Shown here: positions 36,301-48,852 of the stretch, piece after piece
Layout of the letters: each line of letters starts with the position of its first letter
Numbering within the stretch: position 1 is the stretch's first letter
Notes under the pieces: generated by a model
Told to the model about the DNA's origin: nothing
The model's database searches: none
What the model saw: the letters and a program-made list of their open reading frames with translations, nothing else
Origin: Callipepla californica brunnescens
Lineage: Eukaryota > Chordata > Aves > Galliformes > Odontophoridae
Reading direction: 5' to 3'
Assembly (NCBI GenBank): GCA_023055505.1
Contig: JALIRH010000023.1
Coordinates: 9,926,423 to 9,990,422 of the forward strand
Length of the DNA stretch: 64,000 bases
Program-made: the position numbers and the translations under genes

Positions 36301-38460
36301 AACAAGGGCCAAGAAATGAAAAGTTAACAAATCATTAGACATCATACATCGCACTGAAAGAGAACTGCAACAATCTGTAAAATAACTCAGGATACATGAG
36401 CATGAAGTCAACTGTTTTCTGTAGATAATTGTAGGTAAAGCATCTCTACCTCATGGATGAAGCATGCAACATAACACAGAAATATTCTGGCATTTTCAAA
36501 ATGTGCTTTCCATGTTATTCTAACAAATACAGAAAGTAAGGTCACTACTCAAAATTAAGATGTAATATTAAAGTTTTTTTTCTCTTCCATTCCACCTCTT
36601 TTTCTGCATGTCATCACAGTTTCCATAGCAGCTACACTGTTTACAACACAATGGCCTTTTTCCCTCTATTTGCTAAGACTTCTTGACTTAAAAAAGCACT
36701 TTAACACCTACTCAGCTTTGAAACTAGGGGACTCCTATGACAGGATGGTACCCTGAAGAGATGACTAGATGCTTCACTAAGTGCAGGAAAAAAAGAGAAT
36801 GTACCATGTGACCTGAAGGAAAAGGAGAAATGTCTGTTCACTTTGAGAAAATTCTCCTCTTCCAATGTGTCCTTCAGCTTCCAACAGGACCACCAGGTTT
36901 CATATGGGGATTCCAACTCCCCCTGAGCCAGCATCTCCTCAAGATTGCACATGGTAGCCTCCATGTGCTAACAACACTGTGCACTGATCAACACTGTACT
37001 GTATATATTGCTGCCATCAACATTTTGGCTGAATAACTTACAGCAAGAGCAATCTTTGCCTTTAACCAATGGCACCCTCTGAAGTTCTTAAGAGATGGTA
37101 GCAAGCCCTGGATGTGAAAGCCTCTGACAGCTCCATGGCATGGCCCAAATCACACAGCTCTCTTCAGTGGATATTTGATCAATGCTGAAAAGCAATATAC
37201 ACTACATTAGAAATCTAACAGATGGAGGATCCTTTTCTGTTTAAAAGAAACTTTATTACAATAGCATCGTTATCTTTAAAGTCCTTGAATGACTTGGTCA
37301 TCTTCCCAAGGACTTGTGCTCTGTGAGTGCACATGTTCCTGACTGCCAATGCAACCTGTCAGACATCATATTGTAACCTGGTATGTGATGTACACACAGA
37401 GGGACAACACCTGACAACTTGCCCGAAGCCAAGAAATGTAACAGAAGACACAGTGAGCTGAGAGCAGCAAAGAGAAAGTCTTGGTGTCACCCTGTGGACA
37501 GCTAGATGTTGAGATGCCTTTGCAATGTGACACCACACTTGGTTCCCTCCAAGACACTGTGAATGTGCCACACAACAGTCAACAATTAACTGGGTTTTTC
37601 TAACTGAACATATTAGCAGGTTAGCCCTTAAGTGTGTTCAATCTCAACTATATAAATTTGATCTCAAACAACTTCAACCATCATGTAACATGCATCATGG
37701 TTCTCCAATATCACTCCTTTCCTCCATCAATGAGCACCTCATATAGATCATCTGGCCTGTATTTCTTCCTGCCTAAAAAAGGTCTTCTTGAAAATTTGAC
37801 CATTTTCACTAACTGCTTTTCTCAAGCCACCTACAGAGCACTGGTGTAAGGGCAGTGATTTAAACCCAACATGCAAAAAATGAGAACATAACAAGTCCAA
37901 ATGTCAGAGATTACTAGCCAGGCAGTACTTAGCATGTGAGTAAAATAATTCAGGGAGATTTGCCAAATGTAAGTCTAGTTTTTAGTTTTCTCTTGGGAAA
38001 AAAAAGACATATTCTGGGCAGATGGAGAAGTGTACACTAGCTGTGACTGAGTCTTACTGATTGTTTTGCTCCTTCTCTAGTTTTTCCAGTTCTGCTAAGC
38101 ACCCTTTGTACCACACATAAGGAAATAAGGACCTCATTGTCCCTAGCAGCTTCCTCATCTACAGCTGACGTGTCTGCTTCCATGGCTTGTCCTCTAATTC
38201 ACAGAGCTACAGACAATCACCTGGCCAAGCTGCAGACGCTGCTGGAATCATCAGCCCCATCACCTTCTCCTAGGAAAAGTGAGCAGGCTGCATGTTCCAA
38301 CAGCCATGCACTCAGAAGCTGCCTGCTTAACCTGCGCCTGAAGCTAACTGGAATTTAAGCTCTTCCTCTTCTTGAAATGAACATTTTAATCCAAGAAATA
38401 TGAATATTATCTGCTAGACAGTTTCTGCAGCTTTTTGCTTTGTCATAACAACTCTGGCTC
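33392..38460. other. Gene-free AT-rich stretch
   Basis: Holds a 21-base tandem duplication at 35310-35364, an A/G-rich run near 36160-36192 and minus-strand AATAAA-type hexamers (for example near 37250). A 37-base block at 37042-37078 has acceptable splice signals on the minus strand but is too short to judge. Frames around 33983-34309 and 38137-38358 on the plus strand have no recognised motif. Confidence 0.5.
35310..35364. repeat. Exact 21-base direct duplication, period 34
   Basis: The string ctttagaatttgagaacgac plus one further t occurs at 35310-35330 and again at 35344-35364 without change, separated by 13 bases. A recent local duplication. Confidence 0.95.
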
Positions 38461-38576
38461 TGATTCAACAATGCACTTAAGCATATGCTTAATTTTAAGT
38501 AGATGAATAGGCCTGTTGAAAAAATGCTCCATTTAAGTATAAAATTGATAATGTGCTTTGTTGTTTTGGATTAGGC
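38461..38576. repeat. Palindromic ancient sauropsid-type repeat, both arms present
   Basis: The left arm (38461-38510) reads tgattcaacaatgcactt then aagcatatgcttaattttaa. The right arm (38521-38576) is an imperfect reverse complement: atttaagtataaaattgat, then aatgtgctttgttgttttgg and attagg. This is the arrangement of the old repeat 'gattcagcaaagcacttaagcatgtgctt ...' followed by its inverted copy. It appears to be a MITE-like element; the exact family name is not known to me. The half-copy at 19570-19648 is related. Confidence 0.6.
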
Positions 38577-41500
38577 ACTAATTGCAGGAAAAGTTTAAAG
38601 CCATATTGTATAACACTTAAACATTGACCCACAGGCAAGTTTTTGCATTCTCTTAAAACTAAAAGTTACTAGTACTCCCTCCAAGAAGGAAAGCATAGTT
38701 TTAAAGACCTTCAGGAGGAAACTAATATTACCTGGCAATGAGATAGATGGGCTAGGAAAAAAAGCAATAAGTGACTTTTTTGCTAATCTTTCTTGTCACA
38801 GACAAAACAGACTTTATTTTTCATCAATCTAGATGATGATTAAACTAGATTATACCGCTCTGAAATATCAGCACAGTTAGGGTCTTTTTTGCTGACTTGC
38901 TCTGCATTCAAGTACAGAATGCAGTAGTTCACATCAGTCACAATTCCAGACCACACTGATGTCAGTAATTCTTACACAATCAACTGGGAAATTACGATTC
39001 CTTATATCACTATCTTTCTTATCCTACTTTTGATAAGAGAACAGTATTTTAGTTTTATTGTGAAATATCCCAAACAAACTCTTTAAATGGCAAATAAATA
39101 GCATAAAAATGAACACTGAATATGTATTCTTTTCTTCCCTCCTTACAGAAGAAGTTTCTTCTGTATATGCTTAGCAAAAAAAAAAAGGAGATTTGTTCCA
39201 GTTTGAGAAGAGTTGTCCTGTTTAATTTTGATGTTTGGATGGTGAATTTCATTAATCATGGTGAGGTGACAGTCAAAAGTCTCACCGAACTCTTAAGCCA
39301 AATCCAGAAATTCTAAGCACTTCAGCATATCAGTGATTTGTCAAGTAATGACACATGTAGAACGAAGATGCTTTTGTGAGGAGAACTTTATAGATATGAA
39401 TATAACCTAGAACGTGGTTTGAGGATAAATTCAAACTACTGAAGACAAAGGATGAACTTTGGTGCTAAATGAACAAATGAATCAGCCATGAAGTACAAAG
39501 CACATGAATAAAATCCAAGAATCAGAAGGACTGTGAAGTTCCTAAACTAAGGAAAATGCTGGTTCTTCAAACCTAGCTCTCTTCATGTCTTCTCCAGTTG
39601 CTCCTTTCTTAGTATAGATTATAATTGTACCTCTCACTTCTGATGAGGTCCTGAGCAAGGCATGGGATGACGCATCAGCCGTGCCAGTTATGGGAAAATA
39701 TTTATGGGGTAGTTGATAGGAAAAGCACACAGCTAGAGGAAAGGATTAAAGAAGACCAGACGACATCTCTCTCTGCAGCTGTCAGTAGGAGGCTGCACAG
39801 CAAAAATAAAATAAAAAAAAAAAAAACCTCCAAGAAGTTTTAGCAGCACTTTATTCTCAAGAGGCATGGACACAATGGTACCTATTCAGGAGACTGAGAC
39901 TCAGAAAAACACAGAATTATACTTCACTCTTTCTCTGTTCACATACATTGTCAAGCAGCAAACAAGACAGAGTTTCTGTAACAAAAAAAGAATTGTATGT
40001 TTTTGTACTCTCAGCATATTAGAAATGCCAAACTTTTATTCATAGCATCTACATGGTAAGGCCTCTCAAAAGATGAAGAAAAATATTTTACCAGCCTGAA
40101 TCAATACTGGAATTTCTCATCAAACACTGCAGCACTTTATTCCTACAGGGTTGTCTGAAATCTATTGTTTGAAATCACAGCCAAAATCAGTTTTTTGGGT
40201 TTTTTTATATTATTAATAAGAAGAATTTTCCTCGCAGTTTTACTGGTAACAGTGTTCACATATTGATCTCATTAAAGCATTTCCAGTGCAGTCATGCATC
40301 TATCCTCTGCTTCTAACTTTGCAAACAAAGTTCCTACAAGTTATAAGAAAACACTGTTGCTGGTGGGCTGTGCCTCTAAACTATCTGATTTCCCTCTCCT
40401 TTATGACAAAAGACTTTTCACTGATCTTTCACTGTGTGAGACATGCAACTATGTTATTTTTCTTTTTTTTTTGTACCAGTCCATTAGATGCTTCCAAACC
40501 AAGCAGGGCAGTACAAACACTTCTCAGGGCAACATCTGATAGTGCTGAGGAATATTTAAAACGTAAGTCAAATAAAAAATACTGATGTTAAGACTGAAAA
40601 ATAACCCCATTCATTCATGATTTTAAAATTCAAAATTTTTCCTTTTAAAATCCATGGCAATAAAAACAGATTACTGTAACTAAAGATATTACAATGTAGG
40701 TATCATTAGAAAAAAAAATCACTATAGAGTACTTCAAAACATTCTTAATGATTTCTTTCTTTTTTGAACTGAAAAGTTTTGTATTAATGTGACTGAATCA
40801 CTGTCTTCTTTAGCTTATGTCACAATGACAGGCTATTGGAGACAGAAAGCAACGAAGAAGATACCATTATTCTTTGTGCTAATGAGACAACAGAAAATAG
40901 CATATGTTTTGATATATGTACATGGTTGGTTGGCTTAGGTTGGAACCATGATCATATGAAAGAGTATATCTGGCATGGCATAAGGTGCCACAGCACAACC
41001 CAGTCGTAACAGAATGAGACCACTGTGATTGGACCTTTTTGTTTGACAGAGTATAAAATCAGAAAGTGGTACAAAGGGAAGCACAACAAATTAGAGTGAC
41101 ACTATTACTCACAGTTTCATATTTCATTAATGTTAAGGCTTGCATGTCTGCATAATTTTCATGCATGTAGGAAGGACGAACATCCTAACTTCCTCCTGAA
41201 TTAAGTAATTATTGATTTATCTTATATTTGTGTTGCTCCTCAATTCTCTTCAAAAAAATGTACAGTAGGGAGTGTGCAGAGGGGAAAACTACGTTTGATA
41301 GTAGCTGGACAACAGGATGCAGAACTCTGTTTTCTCTGATTTATGTTGATCAAAGTAATAATATCAGGGAATATAATTCTCTAAAGAGAAGACTTACTCT
41401 GCCCTGTGACTTAACCATCATTACTTGGATGACATTTAAAATTTCTCTTCATCACCCTGTGTCCAATGGTACTGACATACATGGGAGAGTAATCATCTCT

Positions 41501-42199
41501 GGGAACTGATGAGAATTTTGAAAATGTTCTTCCAATGATTACATCTGATGAACAAACAGTTTTTCATCTTTGAAAAAAAAAATAATCCACAGACTGTGTT
41601 AATGAAATAAATCCTAAACAGTTTTCTCATTTTAGACTTTATAGGGATTTCAAAATTTGAAAACAATATGGTTTTTGGGTTATGAAGCAACCTCTGTATC
41701 TCTCTTGAACAGATTTTTTTCCTAGATACGGTACATAATGGAAAACAAAAATCAATGTTTTTTTGCTACACAAACTTAGTAAATATTCAGAATGGTCTAA
41801 TTCATATTTTCCCTTGTCAATATTGAAACAAATCAAAGTGCCTCAGATTTGAAAGAATGCTTTATATTCCCAGCCTTTTTTATGATGCTACAATTTACTG
41901 GGATACAGAAACAAGTTGAATTAGTAATACTGCAGTGTTAATAAATTACACAGAATACAGAAAGGCTGCTGAGAACTTACTCCTAGGTGGATTCTTCCTT
42001 TGTTTTACCTGATTTGCCATGGACTTACAATTGCACAAGCTCCACTGTGCATCAGATCAAAATCTCTTTGCAATATTGCCATTATTTTTTTTTTTTCTGG
42101 TTGATTTACAAACTGAAAGTCAGATTAAAAAATTACCTTCTACTTGACAATGACATTGCGCTTACGTTCTTATCTTGATGTCCACAGATATTAAGTTAG
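38577..42199. other. Gene-free AT-rich stretch
   Basis: Contains an A-rich run at 39802-39826 and short T runs near 40464 and 42088. No gene or interspersed repeat is recognised. Confidence 0.55.
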
Positions 42200-42916
42200 A
42201 ATTACAGAACAGTTTGAGTTGGAAGGGACTTTTTATAGGTCATCTAGCCTAGCTCCTCTGCAATGAACAGGGACACCTACAGTTTGATAAGGTTGGTCAG
42301 AGCCCCATCCAGCCTGACCTTGAATGTCTCCAGGGACGGAGAAACAATCACCCCTCTTAGCAACCTGTGCCCGTGCCTCACCAAGCATCTCCCCTCTTTT
42401 ACTTTGAAACCATTTCCCTTTGTCCTATCATACCAGATCTCAATTGAGTCTGCTACCTTCTTCTTATATCTGCCTTTTATACACAGAAAGGCTACTCTCA
42501 AGTCTTCCTGAAGCCTTCTCTTCTCCAGGCTGAACAGCCCCAGCTCTCATCCTGTCCACAGGGGAGGTGTTCCATCCCTTGGGTCATTTTTGTGGCACTT
42601 CTCTGGACTCACTCCATCAGCTCTACGTCTCTCCTGTACTGAGGACTCCACATCTGGACACAGTACTACAGTGCAGAGCAGAGGACCTCTGTCTACCTGC
42701 TCACACTGCAGAACACAGTTGGCTTTCTGGGCTGCAATGGCACACTGCTAACTCCTGTCCAGCTTACTATCCACCAGTACCCCCAAGTCCTTTTTGGCAG
42801 GGCTTTGCTCTATCTTTTCACATTCCAGCCTATACTGATAGTGTAGGTTGCCACAAGGTGCAAGAACTTGTGCTTGGCTTTGCTGAACCTCATGAAATTC
42901 TCCTGGGCCCACTGCT
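42200..42916 (-). mobile_element. CR1: CR1 LINE, 3' end at 42200, longest CR1 piece in the window
   Basis: The reverse complement of CR1 covering about 0.7 kb: decayed octamers and cagtttgagttggaagggac, the 3' UTR, the ORF2 C-terminus, gcttctctggactcactcca-type sequence, the hydrophobic 'cacactgctaactcctgtcc' block, and finally the 'gctttgctgaacctcatgaa' and ctcctgggcccactgc stretch. Divergence is high (tcatctagcctagctcctct). It meets a second CR1 copy of opposite orientation at about 42916. Confidence 0.92.
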
Positions 42917-43341
42917 TAAGAAACAAAGGGCAATGAAGCTGTTGAAGTGTCTGAAGCACAAGACTCATGAGAAATGGCTGGGGGAACTGGGATTGTTTGG
43001 TCTGAAGGAGGCTCAGGAGATTCCTGAAAAGAGGTTGTAGTGAGGTGGGGGTCAGCCTTTTCTCTTAGGTAACAGTGATGGGGTGAGAGGTAATGGCCTC
43101 AAGTTGTACCAGGGAAGGTTCAGGTTGGATATTAGGAAAAAAATTATTCTCCAAAAGAGTGGCCAAGAATTGGAAGGGGCTGACCAGGGAAGCAGTGGAA
43201 TCAGTCTCCTTGAAGGTGTTCAGGAAACGTGTAGATGTGGCACAGAAGGACACTGTTTACTGGCCACTGTGAGGATGGGCTGATGATTAGAATGGATGGT
43301 CTTAGAGGTCTTTTCCAACCTTAATGATTCTATGAGTATGT
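42917..43341 (+). mobile_element. CR1: CR1 LINE on the opposite strand, complete 3' end
   Basis: Plus-strand CR1 from a gggcaatgaagctgttgaag start (the usual 'gccatgaagatgatcagagg' block) through ctgggattgtttggtctgaa, ttcaggttggatattagga, a gagtggccaagaattggaag stretch, and the 3' end ggtcttagaggtcttttcca, acc and octamers (attctatgagtatg). The plus-strand frame 43083-43283 is the ORF2 relic (RGNGLKLYQGRFRLDIRKK). Its subfamily differs from that of the neighbour at 42200-42916. Confidence 0.92.
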
Positions 43342-43627
43342 GGTGGTTAAAAAAGTTCACACTCTCTCTGCTATAACGTCTTCCCACACAAAATTTAGTA
43401 CAGTGGCATGTTGCTGCATAACAAAATAGACAAAAAAAGTGTGATTTTCTTAATAGCAGAAATACAAATTTTACTATTCTGTGCAATAACTAGAAAAAAC
43501 AGTAGGAAGATACTTCTAAATTTGTTTAAAAATATTGTCAAAGTAATACTAAGGTAACAGATTTTTTTTTAATTTCAAGAACATGAATAATTGTGAAATT
43601 TACACTGAGTTGTTGTGATGTCTTTCT

Positions 43628-43645
43628 GTAATGCCTAGGCATTAC
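43628..43645. repeat. Perfect 18-base palindrome
   Basis: gtaatgcctaggcattac equals its own reverse complement with no spacer. The core CCTAGG is an AvrII site. It is isolated and no function can be assigned. Confidence 0.95.
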
Positions 43646-43756
43646 GAGTCTTAAAACACAGTGCTGAAATTCCCAAAAGTATTGTTCTGTCTGAGACATC
43701 AAGTAATAAGACAGCAAACTCTCCTATAATGCTATTTAATGCTTATGAATATGTCA

Positions 43757-44252
43757 GTGGTTTGCGGGCCAGTTAGGTCCGCAACTAATGGTGCGTGGGG
43801 ACTCATGGATCCACGCCCCAGAGGAGGGGAAAGGGGGAGAAGGTAAAAGGCAGGGATATGAACCTAAAAAACAAAACAGCAGCAATGAGCTAAGGGAGAA
43901 AATTAATTTACTAAATATGATAGCAGAATGCTATAACACAATATAATACAGCATAACCGGAACTGAAGATAATAAATGAAATGAGAGAGAGCCCAGAATT
44001 GAAGGCCATACTCTAATGCTGAAGGCAAGACAGCTGGGGAGCACAGAGGACAGAGACAAGAGTAAAAGAAGGGACAGTCTTGTGACTAGTGAACAGTTTT
44101 ATCTTTCCCTCTGAATGGAAAACAGAAACGGAACAATGAAGTCTCCTGGGATTTGTAGTATTTGTAGTTCTTGTCTTCTGTGGAAGGTACCCTGGAAGTA
44201 GCAGCAATTCAAAGAACCGGATCATTAACTCTTTAACTCTTTTATGATGTGG
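43757..44252. mobile_element. Probable LTR-type (endogenous retrovirus) fragment, unclassified
   Basis: A block with base composition unlike its surroundings: a G-rich left part (tttgcgggccagttaggtcc, cccagaggaggggaaaggg), an A-rich middle with AATAAA at 43971-43976, and a right part (ctcctgggatttgtagtatt, gaaggtaccctggaagtagc, ctctttaactcttttatgat). The right part matches from memory an LTR-associated repeat seen in chicken. Neither terminal TG...CA boundaries nor a primer-binding site can be fixed, and no gag, pol or env reading frame is present. Orientation is undetermined. Confidence 0.42.
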
Positions 44253-44934
44253 AATATTGATAACAAAAATCATAAAACCACGACAGAATATAAACTGAGA
44301 TCAACTGATAAAATAACGTTTGGGAAGGACAGTATCCTCTCATCTCCCCCTCTTGTGTTGCAGTCCGCACCTCTCTGTACGCATCTTAATCCAAGATCAG
44401 TGCTTTGCAAATGTTCATTTGCAGGTGTAATTACTATTACACCAAGGAGTTCCATTGAAGATTGAGAAGACTATTAAAGAAGAATGCCTCCCAGGAGACC
44501 AGTTTAGTCTGAAGAATGTGGACAGGGTGTTTAGGGAGTCCTGCGCAGTGAATACTAAAACAGCCTGATATTTATGTAGATTTTGTAGAGTCTTTCCTAG
44601 CAGAAGAGAATCATTATGTGATCTAAAAGTAGTAAACAAAGTTAGTTCAGAATATGTCATCCTGCTTCAGAAATGTCAGCTCTAAATTTTTAAGAGGTAA
44701 ATATAAATGATGTGGTTTCCCTTTTTCTACTCTTAGAGGGAAAACTTGTATACACAAATCTATAACAAAGAGAACACTATTAGAATTTTCTTTCAAGTCA
44801 GTGCTAGGCTTTTGAAGCCTCAGCTTTTACCAATACAGAATAAAGGGGGATTTATGCACTGAATTACATTTCAGATGGCTAGGTGAGAAAATATGTTTAC
44901 TGTCAGATGCTTAGCCCCTCTATAAACCCACTTT

Positions 44935-44962
44935 AAAAACAACAACAACAACAACAAACAAC
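44935..44962. repeat. (CAA)n microsatellite
   Basis: About eight consecutive CAA units, preceded by an A run. Confidence 0.9.
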
Positions 44963-45791
44963 TGAGATCCTCTGAACACTCATCAGTACCCTCAGGTGAA
45001 GCAAGTAGGCTTTCAGAAGGTGTCTGTCATGGCCCTCTGTCATGCAAGTTGCTTCATTTGACATTAAAGCTGGAGATAAACGTTACGAAATATGTGTTTG
45101 GTTGCATACGATGAAGTTTCTGCATAGCTAGCTATGATTCCTGACTACAGAGATTTATATTAGCAGCATGTTTTCCATTACATTTGGCATTCCCTGTGAT
45201 ACTTGAGTAACAGCAGAATGGAAGTACATTTCTAATGAAGATGAGACTAATACAAAGAACCACCTCACGGGCTGGGTAGAAGTGATATGATGGTGGAGGA
45301 ATACCACCTGATGGGTTTTCATCACTGCAGTGTTATGGTGGGTGCAAATAGGCAGCCAAGAGCTTCCCGTACAAACACTGTCTTTCTTCCACTTCATAAA
45401 CCAACGCTGTGCTTCTTGGAGTGAAAGAACAGCCTATGCAAGGTCCAAACATGTGTTACACCCACACCAAATGAGTGAGTGGAGTTAAGTACTCACATTG
45501 TATAAAATACATTTCACCAAGTGACCAAGGATAAGTAGGTGAACAAAGTTTCTCTTTACTTAGTATCTTGTAGGAAAAACAAGCAAATAAATCACAAAAG
45601 AAAAAAAAAGTTGCAGAATTCAGATAGGAAAACAATTATTTCCTTCAAAATAACAAGAAAAGATCCTTCCACAGGGAGAGTGGTTTTTGTGGTTTTGTTT
45701 CTTGATTTCTTCCTTTTTTTTTCCTGTTGTTGCCTGTTTGTTTTCCCTGGAAATTGACTACAGATGATACTCCCTTCTACCTTTAGTTACA

Positions 45792-45833
45792 TTAGTTATT
45801 TTAAGAGCTTTTACGTTAGTTATTTTAAGAGCT
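45792..45833. repeat. Tandem duplication, 18-base exact core, period 24
   Basis: ttagttattttaagagct occurs at 45792-45809 and 45816-45833; the surrounding 24-base units differ by few bases. Confidence 0.95.
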
Positions 45834-47576
45834 AAAGATGATCCTGATGCAAAAAACAAAAAGAAAACCATAAGGATCCTACACAGTGCATCAGAAAAGA
45901 CGGTTAGAAAACGCAGTCTTTTTACTCTACAAATATTATTCAAATCAAGCAATTCATGTTTTTTCAGCCTTCTAAACAGAAGTTTCCAAAACCTCCAAAT
46001 TTTATGAACTGTCAATCATTTCAGTCCCAAAGGTACCACACTAAAAATGAACTTAATGATCCTGGAAAGTATGATTGAAAATTCCTACTATACAAAAAGG
46101 TAATTTTAAAACACATCAATAGTGGGAAATAAAGAAAACAAACATAAACAAACAGACAGAAAGATCCTAGCGATTTCTTATGAAATGATATTCTTATGCC
46201 TTTGGATGCTAGTATACAGTGAAAGAACACAATGTGGTCGCTGCAGGACGAAAATGTTTCTCTAAGACAGTAAGTGACATCAACTTAAGCTAATAAAGAT
46301 TATAGAATATCCGTGTTGCTTCTATCCTACTTTAATCTTTCATAATATGTTTCCCATTTCATTGTATTCAAATTTTTATGACAAACCAGAAAAAATTCTG
46401 TTAGCAATCAAGTTTTACATAGTGGCTTATGCAGGGCTTCCAGAAAAACATCCTACTGCAGACTTAGAATTTAAGCACTTTACATTAAAGATTGGGATAA
46501 TCCACAAAATCTGTACAGTGCCTTGAAATTCAATGTGCTTCGCTGAGAGAAAGCCAGCACTAAGAAGTCAAGTAAAGTCACAGATATTGACTCTTTCTTA
46601 GGTGTTTTATTTCAATTTCTTTTTCAAGGGGCTCAGAGAGTGGAGAAATTAAATATTAATAATGCTTTCTAGGGCAGTGATCAAAGAAATCAAACACTTC
46701 AGCAGAAAAAGAGAGAGAACAAATAGCTACATCTACTGTGTTAATGTGCCTGCCTGCCAGCATCAAACGGATTGACTACTACATATATAATAACACGAGG
46801 AACTTATGTCTCCATTTGCTTGCATGTTATCACAAGAAGCAGTGGAACTGTTAGAAACGAGTCAAAATGTGCTGGAAAATATGTTATCAATTTTCCTTGC
46901 CTCTTTGTTCTTGCTGTTTTTTAAAGAACATTTGGTAGATTTCAGGTCAAAGGATTCAGCTGAAATGAATTAACACACTTCTCAACTTCACTGTAAGCCA
47001 CTGATTTGCTGAAGCTGAAGTATCAGATCAAACCAGAAAGCATAAATAAAACAAGGAGATATACCCCATATTTTATCAAAATGTTCTTTGTTACCAACAT
47101 GACAACTTTAAAAATCAAATCAACTATGACCTAAGTGTTGTGGCAGTTGTACTTCTGTTCATTAGGTACTCAAGACTACTTTTAATTTGATGAATAAATA
47201 TAAAAACACAGCATGAATAGTAAATGTCATACTACTGTTCTTTGCTTTATAGGATAAAATCAAGGTATTTTAAATTCACTGAAACTAATTAAAAATCAGT
47301 TTATTGTTATAAAATTGAGAAATAATATACTTTTGTATAAGTTTCAACTATTAAAACCTATCAGACAAAATGAGAAGGTTGCCTTCACAAATGACAGAAC
47401 TAGTAACACGGCAGCTGATGTGATTCCTAATGTTGATGCACATAATATTAAACCTGGTAAGTGTCAGTGCTAGAACTACAAAGAGTTTCTCCCTAGCATA
47501 AAAAGAATAAAACATTTCATGTGAAAACTTCTTTTTAGTAATAGAAAGTACTGGCAAATGGCCTTATTTTCACAAA

Positions 47577-47614
47577 CAAAAATAATAATAATAACAACAA
47601 CAATAATAATCAAC
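47577..47614. repeat. (AAT)n/(AAC)n microsatellite
   Basis: A trinucleotide run passing from AAT to AAC and back to AAT, about 38 bases. Confidence 0.9.
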
Positions 47615-48852
47615 ATATAGATTTGTGATAGAAACCCCAAATTCTTCCCAGCTGAATATGGGTAAAAGACACCTCATGGTCTTCTTCTAAAGACCTGACA
47701 GACCTAGCTCCAGACAAATGTGATGGGTATCCACACAACATGGTCACCATTAAAACTGGTGCTTCACACGTTCCTTGACAGCTTCAACAGAGGACAGTGT
47801 AGAACTGAATGAGTCAGATAAGATATAAACAAGTCAGCCTTGTGTCCACTTCTGCTGAACAGAAACCATGACATCAGCCTTCAGATCTACCAGTTTGGAT
47901 CTCCTTGAGTGCTTGTTCATTTTCTGTGAAGAAAACTGCCTTAAAATTGCAGGATGAGTTATGTCTGCCTTTCAACAAAAAACAGTAAATGTTCGTGTGA
48001 TCAGACATACAGCCACAATACATCCTGGATAGTTGTTTGCATAGTAGCTAAAAAAAAGGAAAACATTTGATAATATGATACCCTTGCTTATGCCAGTATA
48101 TAGAAAGTGTCACTAATTTCTAAAAAATGAAGTAAGCAACAAAATGGATGAGCAAAAAACAGCGTCTGTAACTCCACCATAACACTAGAAGTGTAATTGC
48201 TTTCTTTATACTATTAGGTTGGTTTCACTAAGTCCAATTGATTTTCTGAAGTGTTAATTTTATCCTTTCTTACTTGGCTCTTATATCATTCTATCTCTCT
48301 GACCTAAAATAGAGCTTGGGAAGAATGTGAAATATGGCATAAAATAATAACGGTCGTAAAAAAGAGTGGCTCAATTTTTTTTGTGTTGCCTTTGCAACCT
48401 CACTGTAGACTTTCAGACAACACAAATGGAATGGGTACAGGCTTTACCGACAAAGATGCCACTTTCTGTGACTCCTCAGTCTTATCTTGACACAAAAGAA
48501 AACAAAAATATATGCTTTCAGCTGCAGCATTCCCCTAAAGCATTCAATCCTTTTAAAGACTCGTTTTTTTTTTGCAGCAGAAACTAAAAAAATGTTCCTT
48601 CCACCTGATTAAGAGAACTATTTAACTCTTTAAAGTTAGCAAATGTTACGTGTCAGGAATCAAGTCACGAATTGAGCCTTGTTTCACAGAAAAAAATATT
48701 AAAAACTCCAGAGAAAATCAGAGTCACTGTAAGAAGTTGATGAAATACAGCATTTGGGAAAGAGCTTTGGTTAAAAGCTGCTGGCTAGGACCTAATCCAG
48801 GAAGCAGCAAAACCAACGCACACATACAAAGAAGAAAAGAAGAAAAAAACAG

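Larger units (their letters stand above)
44253..48852. other. Gene-free AT-rich stretch with simple repeats
   Basis: Contains (CAA)n at 44935-44962, an 18-base tandem duplication at 45792-45833 and an (AAT/AAC)n run at 47577-47614. A 62-base block at 45497-45558 with a gtgagtac donor on the minus strand is open in one frame, but its acceptor is only fair. No gene is recognised. Confidence 0.5.

Noticed and set aside
37240..37575. Possible retrocopied mRNA 3' end on the minus strand (AATAAA near 37250)
   Set aside because: No recognisable protein, no poly(A) tract and no flanking duplication; AATAAA is common in this AT-rich DNA.
42567..43040. 157-codon plus-strand frame
   Set aside because: It reads CR1 backwards in its first part and crosses the junction into the second CR1 copy, so it is an accident of two repeats.
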